Origin: an uncultured Fibrobacter sp.
GTDB taxonomy: Bacteria > Fibrobacterota > Fibrobacteria > Fibrobacterales > Fibrobacteraceae
Assembly (NCBI GenBank): GCA_934699585.1
Contig: CAKUWY010000013.1
Location: 1-64,000, forward strand
Reading direction: 5' to 3'
Length of the DNA stretch: 64,000 bases
Of the stretch, positions 14,831 through 22,029 are shown piece after piece (the stretch's first letter is position 1; every line of letters begins with the position of its first letter). Position numbers and translations under genes: made by a program. The notes beneath the pieces were generated by a model that ran no database searches, was not told the DNA's origin, and worked only from the letters and a program-made list of their open reading frames with translations.

Positions 14831-16242
14831 AGTGAGTTAAAGTTAAAAATATTTCTGTACCAGCGGAAACCCGGAGCCGTGCTGTCCGCCTTTTCGGAGT
14901 CCTTAAAGGCTCCTATCGCCCAGACGAAATCATTTAGCATCTTTTCGGGCTGTGCCACCGCGCTTTCGTAGAAGTCGCTTCCGCCGCCCGGCCCCTTGCG
15001 GCCGTCGTTCTGGAACACCCGTTTTTCCCTAAAGGCCTTGATGCGGGCGACGCGCGGCTCCGCCCCAAGGATTTCCTCTGCGGTGGCGAACATTCCCGGA
15101 TTGATCCACACGTCCACCGAGTCGGCGAGGGCTATGACCTGCTCCAGCGGAAGCCTGAGTTCTCGTTCCTCGGTGCCTGCCCACAGGTAGCGCCCGCCTG
15201 CATCTTGGATCAGTTGTGCCGTATAGCTATTGCCACCTGGTGCGTACCACACGCCGCCGTAGCTCATGCCTACAAGTACCCGAGGGCAAGTGGAATGTGG
15301 AGTGTGAAGTGTGGAATGTGGAATTGTGTCATCTTGAACGGATTTGTTGGGGGAAGAGTCCCCCTCGCTCGCACGTTGTTGCTCGCTACCCCCTCTAGCG
15401 GGGGACACCCCCGCAACGCCCCCGTTGCTAGACGAGAGACGAGAGACGAGAGACGAGAGGGTGTCATTGCGAGTCGAAGGCGAAGCAATCTCTAGTCCAG
15501 ATTTGTTGAAGGAAGCAAGGTAGTCTGCTTTACTTTGTTCGTAAACAGCGTTGGCGAGGGAGTCCACACCGAACAGCATTCCGAACAACTTAATCCATTC
15601 GGCCTTGGCCAGGGGGTGTTCCTCTTGCCACTCCGAAGTCAGCATCAGCGGGAGCCCCAGGGCCTCTATCCGCTGGTAATCGTCGTAGGCTCCGCCGGTA
15701 GCGAAGTTCATGACCAGGTCGGGTTTCAGGGCCAGGAGCTTTTCCAGAGAAAGGGTGGGCCCGCTCCCCACTTCGGCTACTTCGCCCTTCTGGACCCGTT
15801 CGTAGAGCGCACTGTCGGCAATGAACTTTCCTTCGCCCACGCCGGTGATGGCGTTCTCTAGCCCGAGTCGCGTCATGAAGCCCACCTGTGCCGACGACAG
15901 CGCCACCGCACGGGCCAGCGGGACCTGCAGGACGGTGGCGCCCTCCAGCCCCTTGGGAAGGGTGCCGCGGTCGCTGCTCTTCGGCCTCAAGACGAACCGT
16001 TTTACCAGGGTGTCGCTCCCTACGATGGAGCGGATTTCGGCTACCTTTTCCCCGCAGGAATTGCCGATTTTGAGGTTCTTGCTGTACTCCAGGGAGGGGA
16101 GGGGGGCGCAGTCCGCCGACGTTTTTTCGGGGGCTTTTTCTTGGGAGCAGCCCATCAGGAGCATGCAGGTGGTCGCCCAAAGGGCCGTCCTCGCCCCCAG
16201 GACCGACCTGAAAAATGTGCGTAAAGTGTTGATTTTTAACAT
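14827..16242 (-). CDS. ABC-type metal/cobalamin substrate-binding lipoprotein with repeat-derived insertion
   Basis: 471 residues. Lipobox LLMGC (Cys32). The fold is the helical-backbone binding protein of the BtuF/FhuD class: VLQVPLARAVALSSAQVGFM, GLENAITGVGEGKFI, KLLALKPDLVMNFATGG in the N-lobe; RVLVGMSYGGVWYAPGGNSY, LIQDAGGRYLW and VDVWINPGMF in the C-lobe. Such proteins deliver cobalamin, haem or iron chelates to an ABC permease, but no permease or ATPase gene is adjacent. About 68 residues between the lobes (codons at roughly 15285-15500) come from dispersed intergenic repeats yet keep the frame open. It is co-transcribed with the cNMP/DUF4388 gene (4-nt overlap). Confidence 0.85.
   Translation of the reverse strand: MLKINTLRTFFRSVLGARTALWATTCMLLMGCSQEKAPEKTSADCAPLPSLEYSKNLKIGNSCGEKVAEIRSIVGSDTLVKRFVLRPKSSDRGTLPKGLEGATVLQVPLARAVALSSAQVGFMTRLGLENAITGVGEGKFIADSALYERVQKGEVAEVGSGPTLSLEKLLALKPDLVMNFATGGAYDDYQRIEALGLPLMLTSEWQEEHPLAKAEWIKLFGMLFGVDSLANAVYEQSKADYLASFNKSGLEIASPSTRNDTLSSLVSRLSSSNGGVAGVSPARGGSEQQRASEGDSSPNKSVQDDTIPHSTLHTPHSTCPRVLVGMSYGGVWYAPGGNSYTAQLIQDAGGRYLWAGTEERELRLPLEQVIALADSVDVWINPGMFATAEEILGAEPRVARIKAFREKRVFQNDGRKGPGGGSDFYESAVAQPEKMLNDFVWAIGAFKDSEKADSTAPGFRWYRNIFNFNSL
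15288..15500. repeat. Repeat mosaic inserted in frame in the substrate-binding lipoprotein gene
   Basis: Contains, in + strand order, GGAATGTGGAGTGTGAAGTG-type low-complexity sequence (15290-15329), a G/C-rich hairpin unit of the 45784/56667 family (about 15348-15425), a tandem GAGACGA tract (15430-15460) and a GTCATTGCGAG...GAAGCAATCT unit (15463-15491). All are translated on the minus strand without a stop. Confidence 0.8.
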
Positions 16243-16319
16243 TTTATGAATTTTTATAGACCGCAGGAGCCAAACATAATGTATTTTATATACCTAGAAA
16301 TTCCTTTTGGGAGTCTTTT

Positions 16320-17177
16320 ATGAAGACAAAAATAACCTCTTTTCTCTGGTCTGCCCTGCTGTGCGCCATGACTTTTGCGACGGGCGCCTTTGCGGATACC
16401 GAATCGGGCTTCTATGAGAAGGAACACATTCGTGGATTTATTTCTATCGGCGCCGACTACCGCGGCATGTTCTCGGAGTATCAGAACTATGTGAACAAGA
16501 CGGCCTTCATGAACGGCGTCCATGTGGGTTCTGTCGGCGATAGTGCAAAATTGTATGCCGGGCCCTTGAAGTACGAAACCTTCGATGACTACTACTTTGG
16601 CATGCATGTGAACATCGGTGCCCAGTACAAGCAGTTCCTCACCTGGTTTGACATCAACTTCATGCCTACCCAGACATCGGAACGCCCCGACAAGACCTAT
16701 GAAACCGTTTCTGAGGATGGCTCCAGTACCATGAATTTCCCGCTGTACGATGTGCGCTGGTTTGCTTACGGTGCGGACTGGATGTTCGGTTGGAAGCTCT
16801 TTGGCGAAAATACTTTCATCAACCTGATTCCTGCGGTGGGTTTCGGCTTCAACCTTATTAACTTCCACCTTGCTTCCAATTTTGATTGGTTTAGCGCAGA
16901 CGACGGAACTACTGAGACTACGAGAGACCGCTACTACAGCACTTTCGCCTCTACCTTCAACTCTGAACTGGAACTCCGTCTTGAATTCGGGCCTATTGCA
17001 TTGGGTGCATACGGCGGTTATCGCTGTGTTCGTTATAACGAGCTTTCTGTTGAGGGCCTGGTTCGGCACGGCGGCGAATACGATACTGACAACATCGGTG
17101 ACACATGGTTCTTGGGTGTGCGCCTTACCTGGATCTTCCGCAGCGAATGGCAGAAGAAGCAGGACGACAAGCTTTAA
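16320..17177 (+). CDS. Probable outer-membrane beta-barrel protein
   Basis: 285 residues with a signal peptide (about 1-25, ending GAFA). The mature protein is rich in Tyr, Phe, Trp and Gly in alternating patterns (GFISIGADYRGMFSEYQNY, YYFGMHVNIGAQYKQF, LIPAVGFGFNLINF, GPIALGAYGGYRCVRY, FLGVRLTWIF), typical of a beta-barrel of about 10-12 strands. The C-terminus ends in a Lys/Asp-rich tail rather than an aromatic residue, which is slightly unusual. GGGAG at 16310 serves as ribosome-binding site. A hairpin (17183-17202) and a REP-like element follow. Function unknown. Confidence 0.7.
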   Translation: MKTKITSFLWSALLCAMTFATGAFADTESGFYEKEHIRGFISIGADYRGMFSEYQNYVNKTAFMNGVHVGSVGDSAKLYAGPLKYETFDDYYFGMHVNIGAQYKQFLTWFDINFMPTQTSERPDKTYETVSEDGSSTMNFPLYDVRWFAYGADWMFGWKLFGENTFINLIPAVGFGFNLINFHLASNFDWFSADDGTTETTRDRYYSTFASTFNSELELRLEFGPIALGAYGGYRCVRYNELSVEGLVRHGGEYDTDNIGDTWFLGVRLTWIFRSEWQKKQDDKL

Positions 17178-17236
17178 TCTTTGTCCCGGTTGTCGACGGG
17201 ACTGATATGTCTCTCCGGCAACCATAACTTCAGCAT

Positions 17237-17260
17237 GTCATCCCCGCGCAGGCGGGGATC
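17237..17260. repeat. REP-like palindrome between convergent genes
   Basis: GTCATCCCCGC and GCGGGGATC arms around GCAG; same family as 2921-2944, in inverted orientation. It may also help end transcription from both sides. Confidence 0.75.
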
Positions 17261-17266
17261 TTTCTT

Positions 17267-17962
17267 TTATGACACCCGATTCATCGGTCGCTTGAACAGC
17301 TGGTCCAGGGCGTAAATGCGGGTCTCTTTTTTGCTGGGCATACGCGTGTTGATTTTGAATAAACTAATATCCGAATAGAGCGAGGGCGGGTTGTTGTTGG
17401 CCACATGCTCCATGGCAATATAGTAGGCCGAATTATCCCGCAAGAGGCTGTCCGTTTTCCAGTGGACCCACCGGTTGCATCTTTCAAAGGCGAAATTCCA
17501 GCCCAACAGTAGCGTAGGGATTCCCATTTCGCCGAGCCTGTCGGGCAGGGGCGAATACTGCCCCTGGGTGCTGAGGAGTATCACTGCATCTACGTGTCTG
17601 TAGGTGGCAAAGGTCAGGGCGTCTTCTATCAGGGCAAGGTTCGGTGAGTTGTCCTGACCTCGTGTGGCGTAGTGAATCTGGAATCCGGCGTAACGCAATT
17701 CGCGCTCGAGGTTGAAAATACCGTCATTGGTGGAGCCATAGCTTTTCGGATCCCTGTCGGGGTGGTAGTAGTGGCAGTCCATCAGGGCGTATTTCTTGGG
17801 CGGGTCGAAAAGGCGCAGGGCCTGGTCCCTGGCCCAGTTCTTGATTCCCAGAAAATCCAGGGTGGAATGGAAGGGGTGGTACTTTCGGTAAAAGGTGTTG
17901 ACCTTCTTGAGGGTGAAACCGTCAACGTAGAAGGCGATATGGAAAGGCTGTTTGTGATGCAT
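17267..17962 (-). CDS. NYN domain (LabA/DUF88, PIN-like) protein
   Basis: 231 residues from the ATG at 17962, which has GGAGAA upstream; a longer open frame to 18013 has no such site. The sequence opens with HIAFYVDGFTLKK, matching the first conserved Asp of NYN domains. It continues with FNLERELRYAGFQIHYATRG, LALIEDALTFATYRHVDAVILLSTQGQY and LPDRLGEMGIPTLLLGW, the middle and C-terminal acidic motifs of LabA-like proteins. NYN domains share the PIN nuclease fold and many act on RNA. The usual third-motif SGDxDF is LSTQGQYS here, so catalysis is uncertain. Terminator-like palindromes lie on both sides. Confidence 0.75.
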   Translation of the reverse strand: MHHKQPFHIAFYVDGFTLKKVNTFYRKYHPFHSTLDFLGIKNWARDQALRLFDPPKKYALMDCHYYHPDRDPKSYGSTNDGIFNLERELRYAGFQIHYATRGQDNSPNLALIEDALTFATYRHVDAVILLSTQGQYSPLPDRLGEMGIPTLLLGWNFAFERCNRWVHWKTDSLLRDNSAYYIAMEHVANNNPPSLYSDISLFKINTRMPSKKETRIYALDQLFKRPMNRVS

Positions 17963-18012
17963 ATTTTCTCCTGGTTTTAAGCCGTATATGTATAAAACGG
18001 AGATGCAAAACA

Positions 18013-18049
18013 AAAAGAGCCTGAAAATTTTCTTTACAGGCTCTTTTTT
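18013..18049. terminator. Bidirectional terminator between 18080 and 17962
   Basis: AAAAGAGCCTG and CAGGCTCTTTT arms with A and T tracts on both sides; it ends the TPR gene transcribed leftwards. Confidence 0.85.
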
Positions 18050-18079
18050 ACATAAGTAGGGGGAAAGTTTACAGAATGA

Positions 18080-19015
18080 CTATAATAGTTTCCTCTTTTT
18101 CAGGTCGTCCATGAGGGAACCGGGCATCCACTTTTCAAGCGCCTTGTATTCGGGCGCCTTCAGCTTGTCGCGCCAAGCCTGCGCGGCCTTCTGGTCGCCC
18201 TTGTCGTTGTAGATGCGGATCAGGTTCAGCACGGAACACCAGTAGCGGATGCTTTTGCCGGTGCGCTTGAGGTAACTTTCGGCACTCTGTTCGTAAATCT
18301 TTGCGGCCTCGTCGTAACGCTTGAGGCGGTAGAGCATGTCGGCCTTGATCTGGAGCATCACCGGGTGGGAGGGCGCCTTCTTCAGGCCCCGTTCCGAAAG
18401 TTTCAGCCCTGTCTCAAAATCTTCCTTGTCGTAGTGCATCCAGATAAGCGGCGCAAGGAACAGGGGCCAGAACCGCTTGGAGACCTTGGAGGCGCTGTCC
18501 AGCACCGTGAGGTAGTGGCTCCGGTTGTCAGACTTGAAGGGGAGCCAGCTGAAACTCTGGTCCACGTAGTAGGCGTAGATGGCGTAGAATGCCTGGGGGT
18601 CCAGTTCCTTGGAATCTTCGAACATTTTGGCTGCGGAGCGGGTTTTCATGGCGCCCTTGATGGAATGCCCCGTCTCGCTTTGCACAAAGCCCAGCTCGAA
18701 CATCTGGAGCCCTTGCCACAGGCCTTGGGCCTTGCATTTTTCCAAGCTCTCTCCCGCCTTGAAAAGGGCCGCCGTGTCGCCTAGGTCGTCGTACATGCTT
18801 ATCCGCACAATGCTTTCGATGACGCAGCCCGCCCCTTCGTCCTTTGCCTTGAGGGACTGCGCCGTGTTAAGGGCAGCCTTGTAGTCTAGCGCCATGGTTT
18901 GGGCTGTGGCCTTTTCTACCAGGTTCTCCAGAGAATCGGGTAGGGCGAGGCTCAGGCTTTCGGCAAAGGAAAGGGATGCAAGCAGGAGCGTTATGGTGAT
19001 GGTGCGCAGGAACAT
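18080..19015 (-). CDS. Secreted TPR-like protein
   Basis: 311 residues with a signal peptide (MFLRTITITLLLASLSFA). The mature protein is helical, with tetratricopeptide-like stretches such as PSHPVMLQIKADMLYRLKRY, EAAKIYEQSAESYLKR and LNLIRIYNDKGDQKAAQAWR. TPR proteins in the periplasm usually serve as protein-binding scaffolds. I cannot name a partner. It is the last gene of a minus-strand group, 27 nt after the esterase at 19043, with a strong terminator downstream. Codon use is GC-richer than in the two AT-rich genes upstream. Confidence 0.7.
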   Translation of the reverse strand: MFLRTITITLLLASLSFAESLSLALPDSLENLVEKATAQTMALDYKAALNTAQSLKAKDEGAGCVIESIVRISMYDDLGDTAALFKAGESLEKCKAQGLWQGLQMFELGFVQSETGHSIKGAMKTRSAAKMFEDSKELDPQAFYAIYAYYVDQSFSWLPFKSDNRSHYLTVLDSASKVSKRFWPLFLAPLIWMHYDKEDFETGLKLSERGLKKAPSHPVMLQIKADMLYRLKRYDEAAKIYEQSAESYLKRTGKSIRYWCSVLNLIRIYNDKGDQKAAQAWRDKLKAPEYKALEKWMPGSLMDDLKKRKLL

Positions 19016-19042
19016 GGAAATAAAAATAGAATTTTTAATTCT

Positions 19043-20080
19043 TTATTTTGAAGTTGCGTCAACTAGCGGGAAAAGAAATTCTAGGATTTTTTCCAAGATT
19101 TTGTTTCTATAGGGTTCACTCCTATAGAATTCGTGATCTTCTCCATCAACGAAAAAAGTGTCGTGAACAACATTCTGCTTAGTTAAAACAGAATCTATGA
19201 CGGCGCTTCCGTAAAATGTTGGGCTGTTGAATTCTAATTGAAATGCTGTCGCAATGGTCTTGTATCCAAAGGCGTCGCTGTTTTTCGCTTTAACTGAATC
19301 CAAATTTAGCATATTGCCTTTTTGAAAGGGAATAATTCTATCAGCAGTTCCGTGTATTAACAATAATGGAATGGATATATTTTTAATTTGTTTCTTATCT
19401 ATTAACGCTCCCCATAGAGAAACAATAGCCTGTGGCGATAAACTATTTCTTTCGCATGCTGATTGTAATGCAAGTATTGCTCCCGAGCTGTTTCCAATAA
19501 CAAAAATTTTTCCAGAGTCTATCCTATGCCTATCTGCATTTGCTTTGAAATACTGGATGGCGTTCTGTATATCTTGAACGCCCCATTGGATAGCTCTTTT
19601 GATTTCTAGACTGTCAATAATCAATTTATTACGTTGAGATTTTTTTATGGCAAGCCCAATCCGATAATTTAATGCTGCCACATTATAGCCTCGTGAGGCT
19701 AAAGAATCACAATATGCAGTAATAGGTTCATTAGAATCACCTTTGTTTCCAGATACAAATGCCCCGCCATGTACAACTATAATTAGCGGGCGATTGTTCA
19801 GTGTGTCATTTTTAGGTTGGTAAAAGTCAAATTCTAAATCATGAGGGATGGTTTCATTTGAGTTTTGATAGAAATAGAGTGTCGGTGCAATCTCTGATTC
19901 CATCTTTAATCCTGAAACTAGAGCGGTTATAGCGTGCTTCTTTGCTAGGAAAGGCGCATCTTTTGCATAGACGAGATTACTTGTTTTTGAAACCTCAAAA
20001 ATGGGGTCAAAATATCGCGTAGCACCTACGACAAATGAGGTGCTAAAAAGCAGCATGACGAATAAGACTCGGATACGCAT
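19043..20080 (-). CDS. Secreted alpha/beta-hydrolase (BD-FAE/esterase-like)
   Basis: 345 residues with a signal peptide (RIRVLFVMLLFSTSFVVGA). The hydrolase core is intact: oxyanion loop PLIIVVHGGAFVSGNKGD, nucleophile elbow GNSSGA (GxSxG), acid region LLIHGTADRIIPF and catalytic His in GEDHEF. It resembles carboxylesterases and acetyl-xylan or feruloyl esterases that carry HGGAF. In a plant-fibre degrader, removal of ester side groups from hemicellulose is a fair guess but not shown. It starts one base into the stop of the upstream gene (TAATG), so the two are translationally coupled. The gene is clearly more AT-rich than most of the window. Confidence 0.85.
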   Translation of the reverse strand: MRIRVLFVMLLFSTSFVVGATRYFDPIFEVSKTSNLVYAKDAPFLAKKHAITALVSGLKMESEIAPTLYFYQNSNETIPHDLEFDFYQPKNDTLNNRPLIIVVHGGAFVSGNKGDSNEPITAYCDSLASRGYNVAALNYRIGLAIKKSQRNKLIIDSLEIKRAIQWGVQDIQNAIQYFKANADRHRIDSGKIFVIGNSSGAILALQSACERNSLSPQAIVSLWGALIDKKQIKNISIPLLLIHGTADRIIPFQKGNMLNLDSVKAKNSDAFGYKTIATAFQLEFNSPTFYGSAVIDSVLTKQNVVHDTFFVDGEDHEFYRSEPYRNKILEKILEFLFPLVDATSK

Positions 20081-21363
20081 TACTCAAGTTTACGGACGAG
20101 GCGCAAACCTTTAAAACCAACCCAGCCAGAGTTGTTTTTCGCTGATTTTCGTCTGCATTTGTATTTTCCAATAAATTTGCAGGCTTCTCCTATATCGATG
20201 TTAGTATCATCGTATGCACCGCAATTATATCGAATTGTAACCCAATTTTTTTCGGCGTTTTCTAAATATATCTCTTCTGCATTTCCATAGATATCGTATA
20301 ATCTATATTGGTTTGGTTGGTACTGTTTTACTGGATAAACGCCCCATTCGTCAATGCCGCATTTTGTGTTCATGTATTTTGATAACTCTACAGGATTGGC
20401 GCTATCTCCCCAAAAAAATATAGAGGGTTGCCCACCCTGTTGTAGAACTTTTAATTCCATTTTCATTGGGTATCTATATCCATTTGCAGATGTATCAAAA
20501 ACATCTACATACCAATCACTACGATTTCGTTTGTATAAAATTTTTGTGGTGTCAATGGAATCTTTTGGAATAGTTGTGTATATATTCCTTAACCCATCAT
20601 TTTCAGATCTCCATTGAAGGTAATGATAGATGTCAGCGTCAACTTCAAGAGGGTAATTTAATAAGAGAATGGAATCTTTTTCGGGATAATATTCAAAGTC
20701 TAATGCAAGTGGATTGTGAGATTTCCCATTTTTTAACCATAGCGCATCCTTTATTCGTAATTCTGTTTTATCGACAATCAAATCTTGTTTTAATTGAATA
20801 ATTTTATATTTAGATTCCTTATTAGGGCGACCATAATAGTCTTTGGCATGGTCATCCCATATCTTATAACTGTTTTTTGTAAGTTCTATTATCACTTGAT
20901 TTACGAGAATCCAGCTAGAATCAGCTTCGGTTAAATCACTTAAGTTCCGAGAATACAAAACCAAAATGCTACGTGTATATGGAGAACCATCTACATATAC
21001 ACAATTCGTGGAATCTATATGTGCTGAACCATTAACTATCCAAGTTCCATTTCCAGAATTAAAATTTTTCTCTGGACAAAGTTTTACTCCTTGATTCCAA
21101 TCCACCTCGTACCAACGCTTTTTTCCTTTTTGTTTTTTTGGCGCTATTTCATTGAAGCTAGAACTATATGATCCATTCTCCTTTAGGCTAGATGCTACAA
21201 AGTATTTTTTTATTCCTTTTTGAATTCGAAGGTCTTTCAATGAGGACATATTGGACTTTTTTTCAATGCAATTTCCCATTGCGTCATAAATGCATATTTC
21301 TGACGAGAATGAGAATGTTGTTAAAAAAAAGAAAAAATATAGAAAAAGATGTCCGACTTTCAT
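20080..21363 (-). CDS. Secreted protein with C-terminal FGE-sulfatase-like (SUMF1) region
   Basis: 427 residues with a signal peptide (MKVGHLFLYFFFFLTTFSFS). The N-terminal 300 residues are polar, contain several Cys, and are not recognised. The last 120 residues match the C-terminal landmarks of formylglycine-generating-enzyme-like domains: YRLYDIYGNAEEIY (usually YDMxGNVWEW), then GWVGFKGLRLVR (usually GFRxVR). Fibrobacter genomes use such domains in surface proteins; here the catalytic region appears incomplete, so enzyme activity is doubtful. The gene is strongly AT-rich, unlike its surroundings, and is coupled to the esterase gene downstream. Confidence 0.6.
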   Translation of the reverse strand: MKVGHLFLYFFFFLTTFSFSSEICIYDAMGNCIEKKSNMSSLKDLRIQKGIKKYFVASSLKENGSYSSSFNEIAPKKQKGKKRWYEVDWNQGVKLCPEKNFNSGNGTWIVNGSAHIDSTNCVYVDGSPYTRSILVLYSRNLSDLTEADSSWILVNQVIIELTKNSYKIWDDHAKDYYGRPNKESKYKIIQLKQDLIVDKTELRIKDALWLKNGKSHNPLALDFEYYPEKDSILLLNYPLEVDADIYHYLQWRSENDGLRNIYTTIPKDSIDTTKILYKRNRSDWYVDVFDTSANGYRYPMKMELKVLQQGGQPSIFFWGDSANPVELSKYMNTKCGIDEWGVYPVKQYQPNQYRLYDIYGNAEEIYLENAEKNWVTIRYNCGAYDDTNIDIGEACKFIGKYKCRRKSAKNNSGWVGFKGLRLVRKLE

Positions 21364-21651
21364 ATTTCCTCCTTAGAATGGATAAGCACAACGTGAAACA
21401 TCATGAAGACAATCCCATTGATGTTCAACTTTCTGGCTATCATCTTTATATTTCAATATAAAAAAATGACGTCAATTTTTTAATCCAAGTTGGAATAATC
21501 AAAAAATGTTATCAAAACCATTCAAAATATAAATGGATTCTTGCGTAACATTTTGTCAGTCAATGCGTTGAAGGATGTGTGCTATAGCGATTTTTTGGCT
21601 GCGCACCTCATTCGCAAAAATACCCCAATTCCTACTAAATCCTTACGGTGC

Positions 21652-21680
21652 TTGCTTTGCGGCGCGTAGAGTGGTATATT
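21652..21680 (+). promoter_or_regulatory. Promoter of the gene at 21718
   Basis: TTGCTT at 21652-21657 and TATATT at 21675-21680, 17 bp apart. The predicted start of transcription is about 30 nt upstream of the ATG. Confidence 0.6.
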
Positions 21681-21717
21681 CTAGGGCAGGGAGAAACCCA
21701 TTATGGAGGTAACGGTT

Positions 21718-21951
21718 ATGAACTTGTTCCATAAGACATCCGCCATAACTTTTTCTATCCTGCATCCGGGATTTCAGGTTTTCAAGGACCGCATCCGCGA
21801 AGAGCTGAGTACCACCAGCGGCATCCTTTTGGATGACATCATGGATGACGATAGTTTGTATAAAATCTACCGCGACGGGGAATCCGCCGAGTTCGTGGTG
21901 GCAAGCATCAACGGCCCCATGGTGGATTTTGACGACGAAGAAGCCGCCTAG
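21718..21951 (+). CDS. Small acidic protein, unknown
   Basis: 77 residues from the ATG at 21718 (MNLFHKTSAITFSILHPGFQ), which has an ideal GGAGG eight bases upstream. An in-frame ATG at 21703 would add five residues. The C-terminal half is acidic (DDIMDDDSLYKIY, VDFDDEEAA). There is no signal peptide or membrane segment, so it is expected in the cytoplasm. I do not recognise it. A good promoter lies just upstream and a bulged inverted repeat (GCACCCCTGGCG / CGCCAGGGCGTGC, 21973-22018) lies after the stop. Confidence 0.6.
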   Translation: MNLFHKTSAITFSILHPGFQVFKDRIREELSTTSGILLDDIMDDDSLYKIYRDGESAEFVVASINGPMVDFDDEEAA

Positions 21952-22029
21952 TGCGGTGATGTATATTTGAACGCACCCCTGGCGGGGGCTGTCATGCAGT
22001 TTCTCGCCAGGGCGTGCCGTTTGGGCCCG

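Noticed and set aside
15430..15460. Tandem GAGACGA units as a possible CRISPR array
   Set aside because: Units are 7-8 bp with no spacers; it is part of the repeat mosaic in a coding region, and no cas genes are present.
21391..21404. Half-parS-like ACGTGAAACAT near 21395
   Set aside because: Only one arm matches; the CACGTG core is absent.
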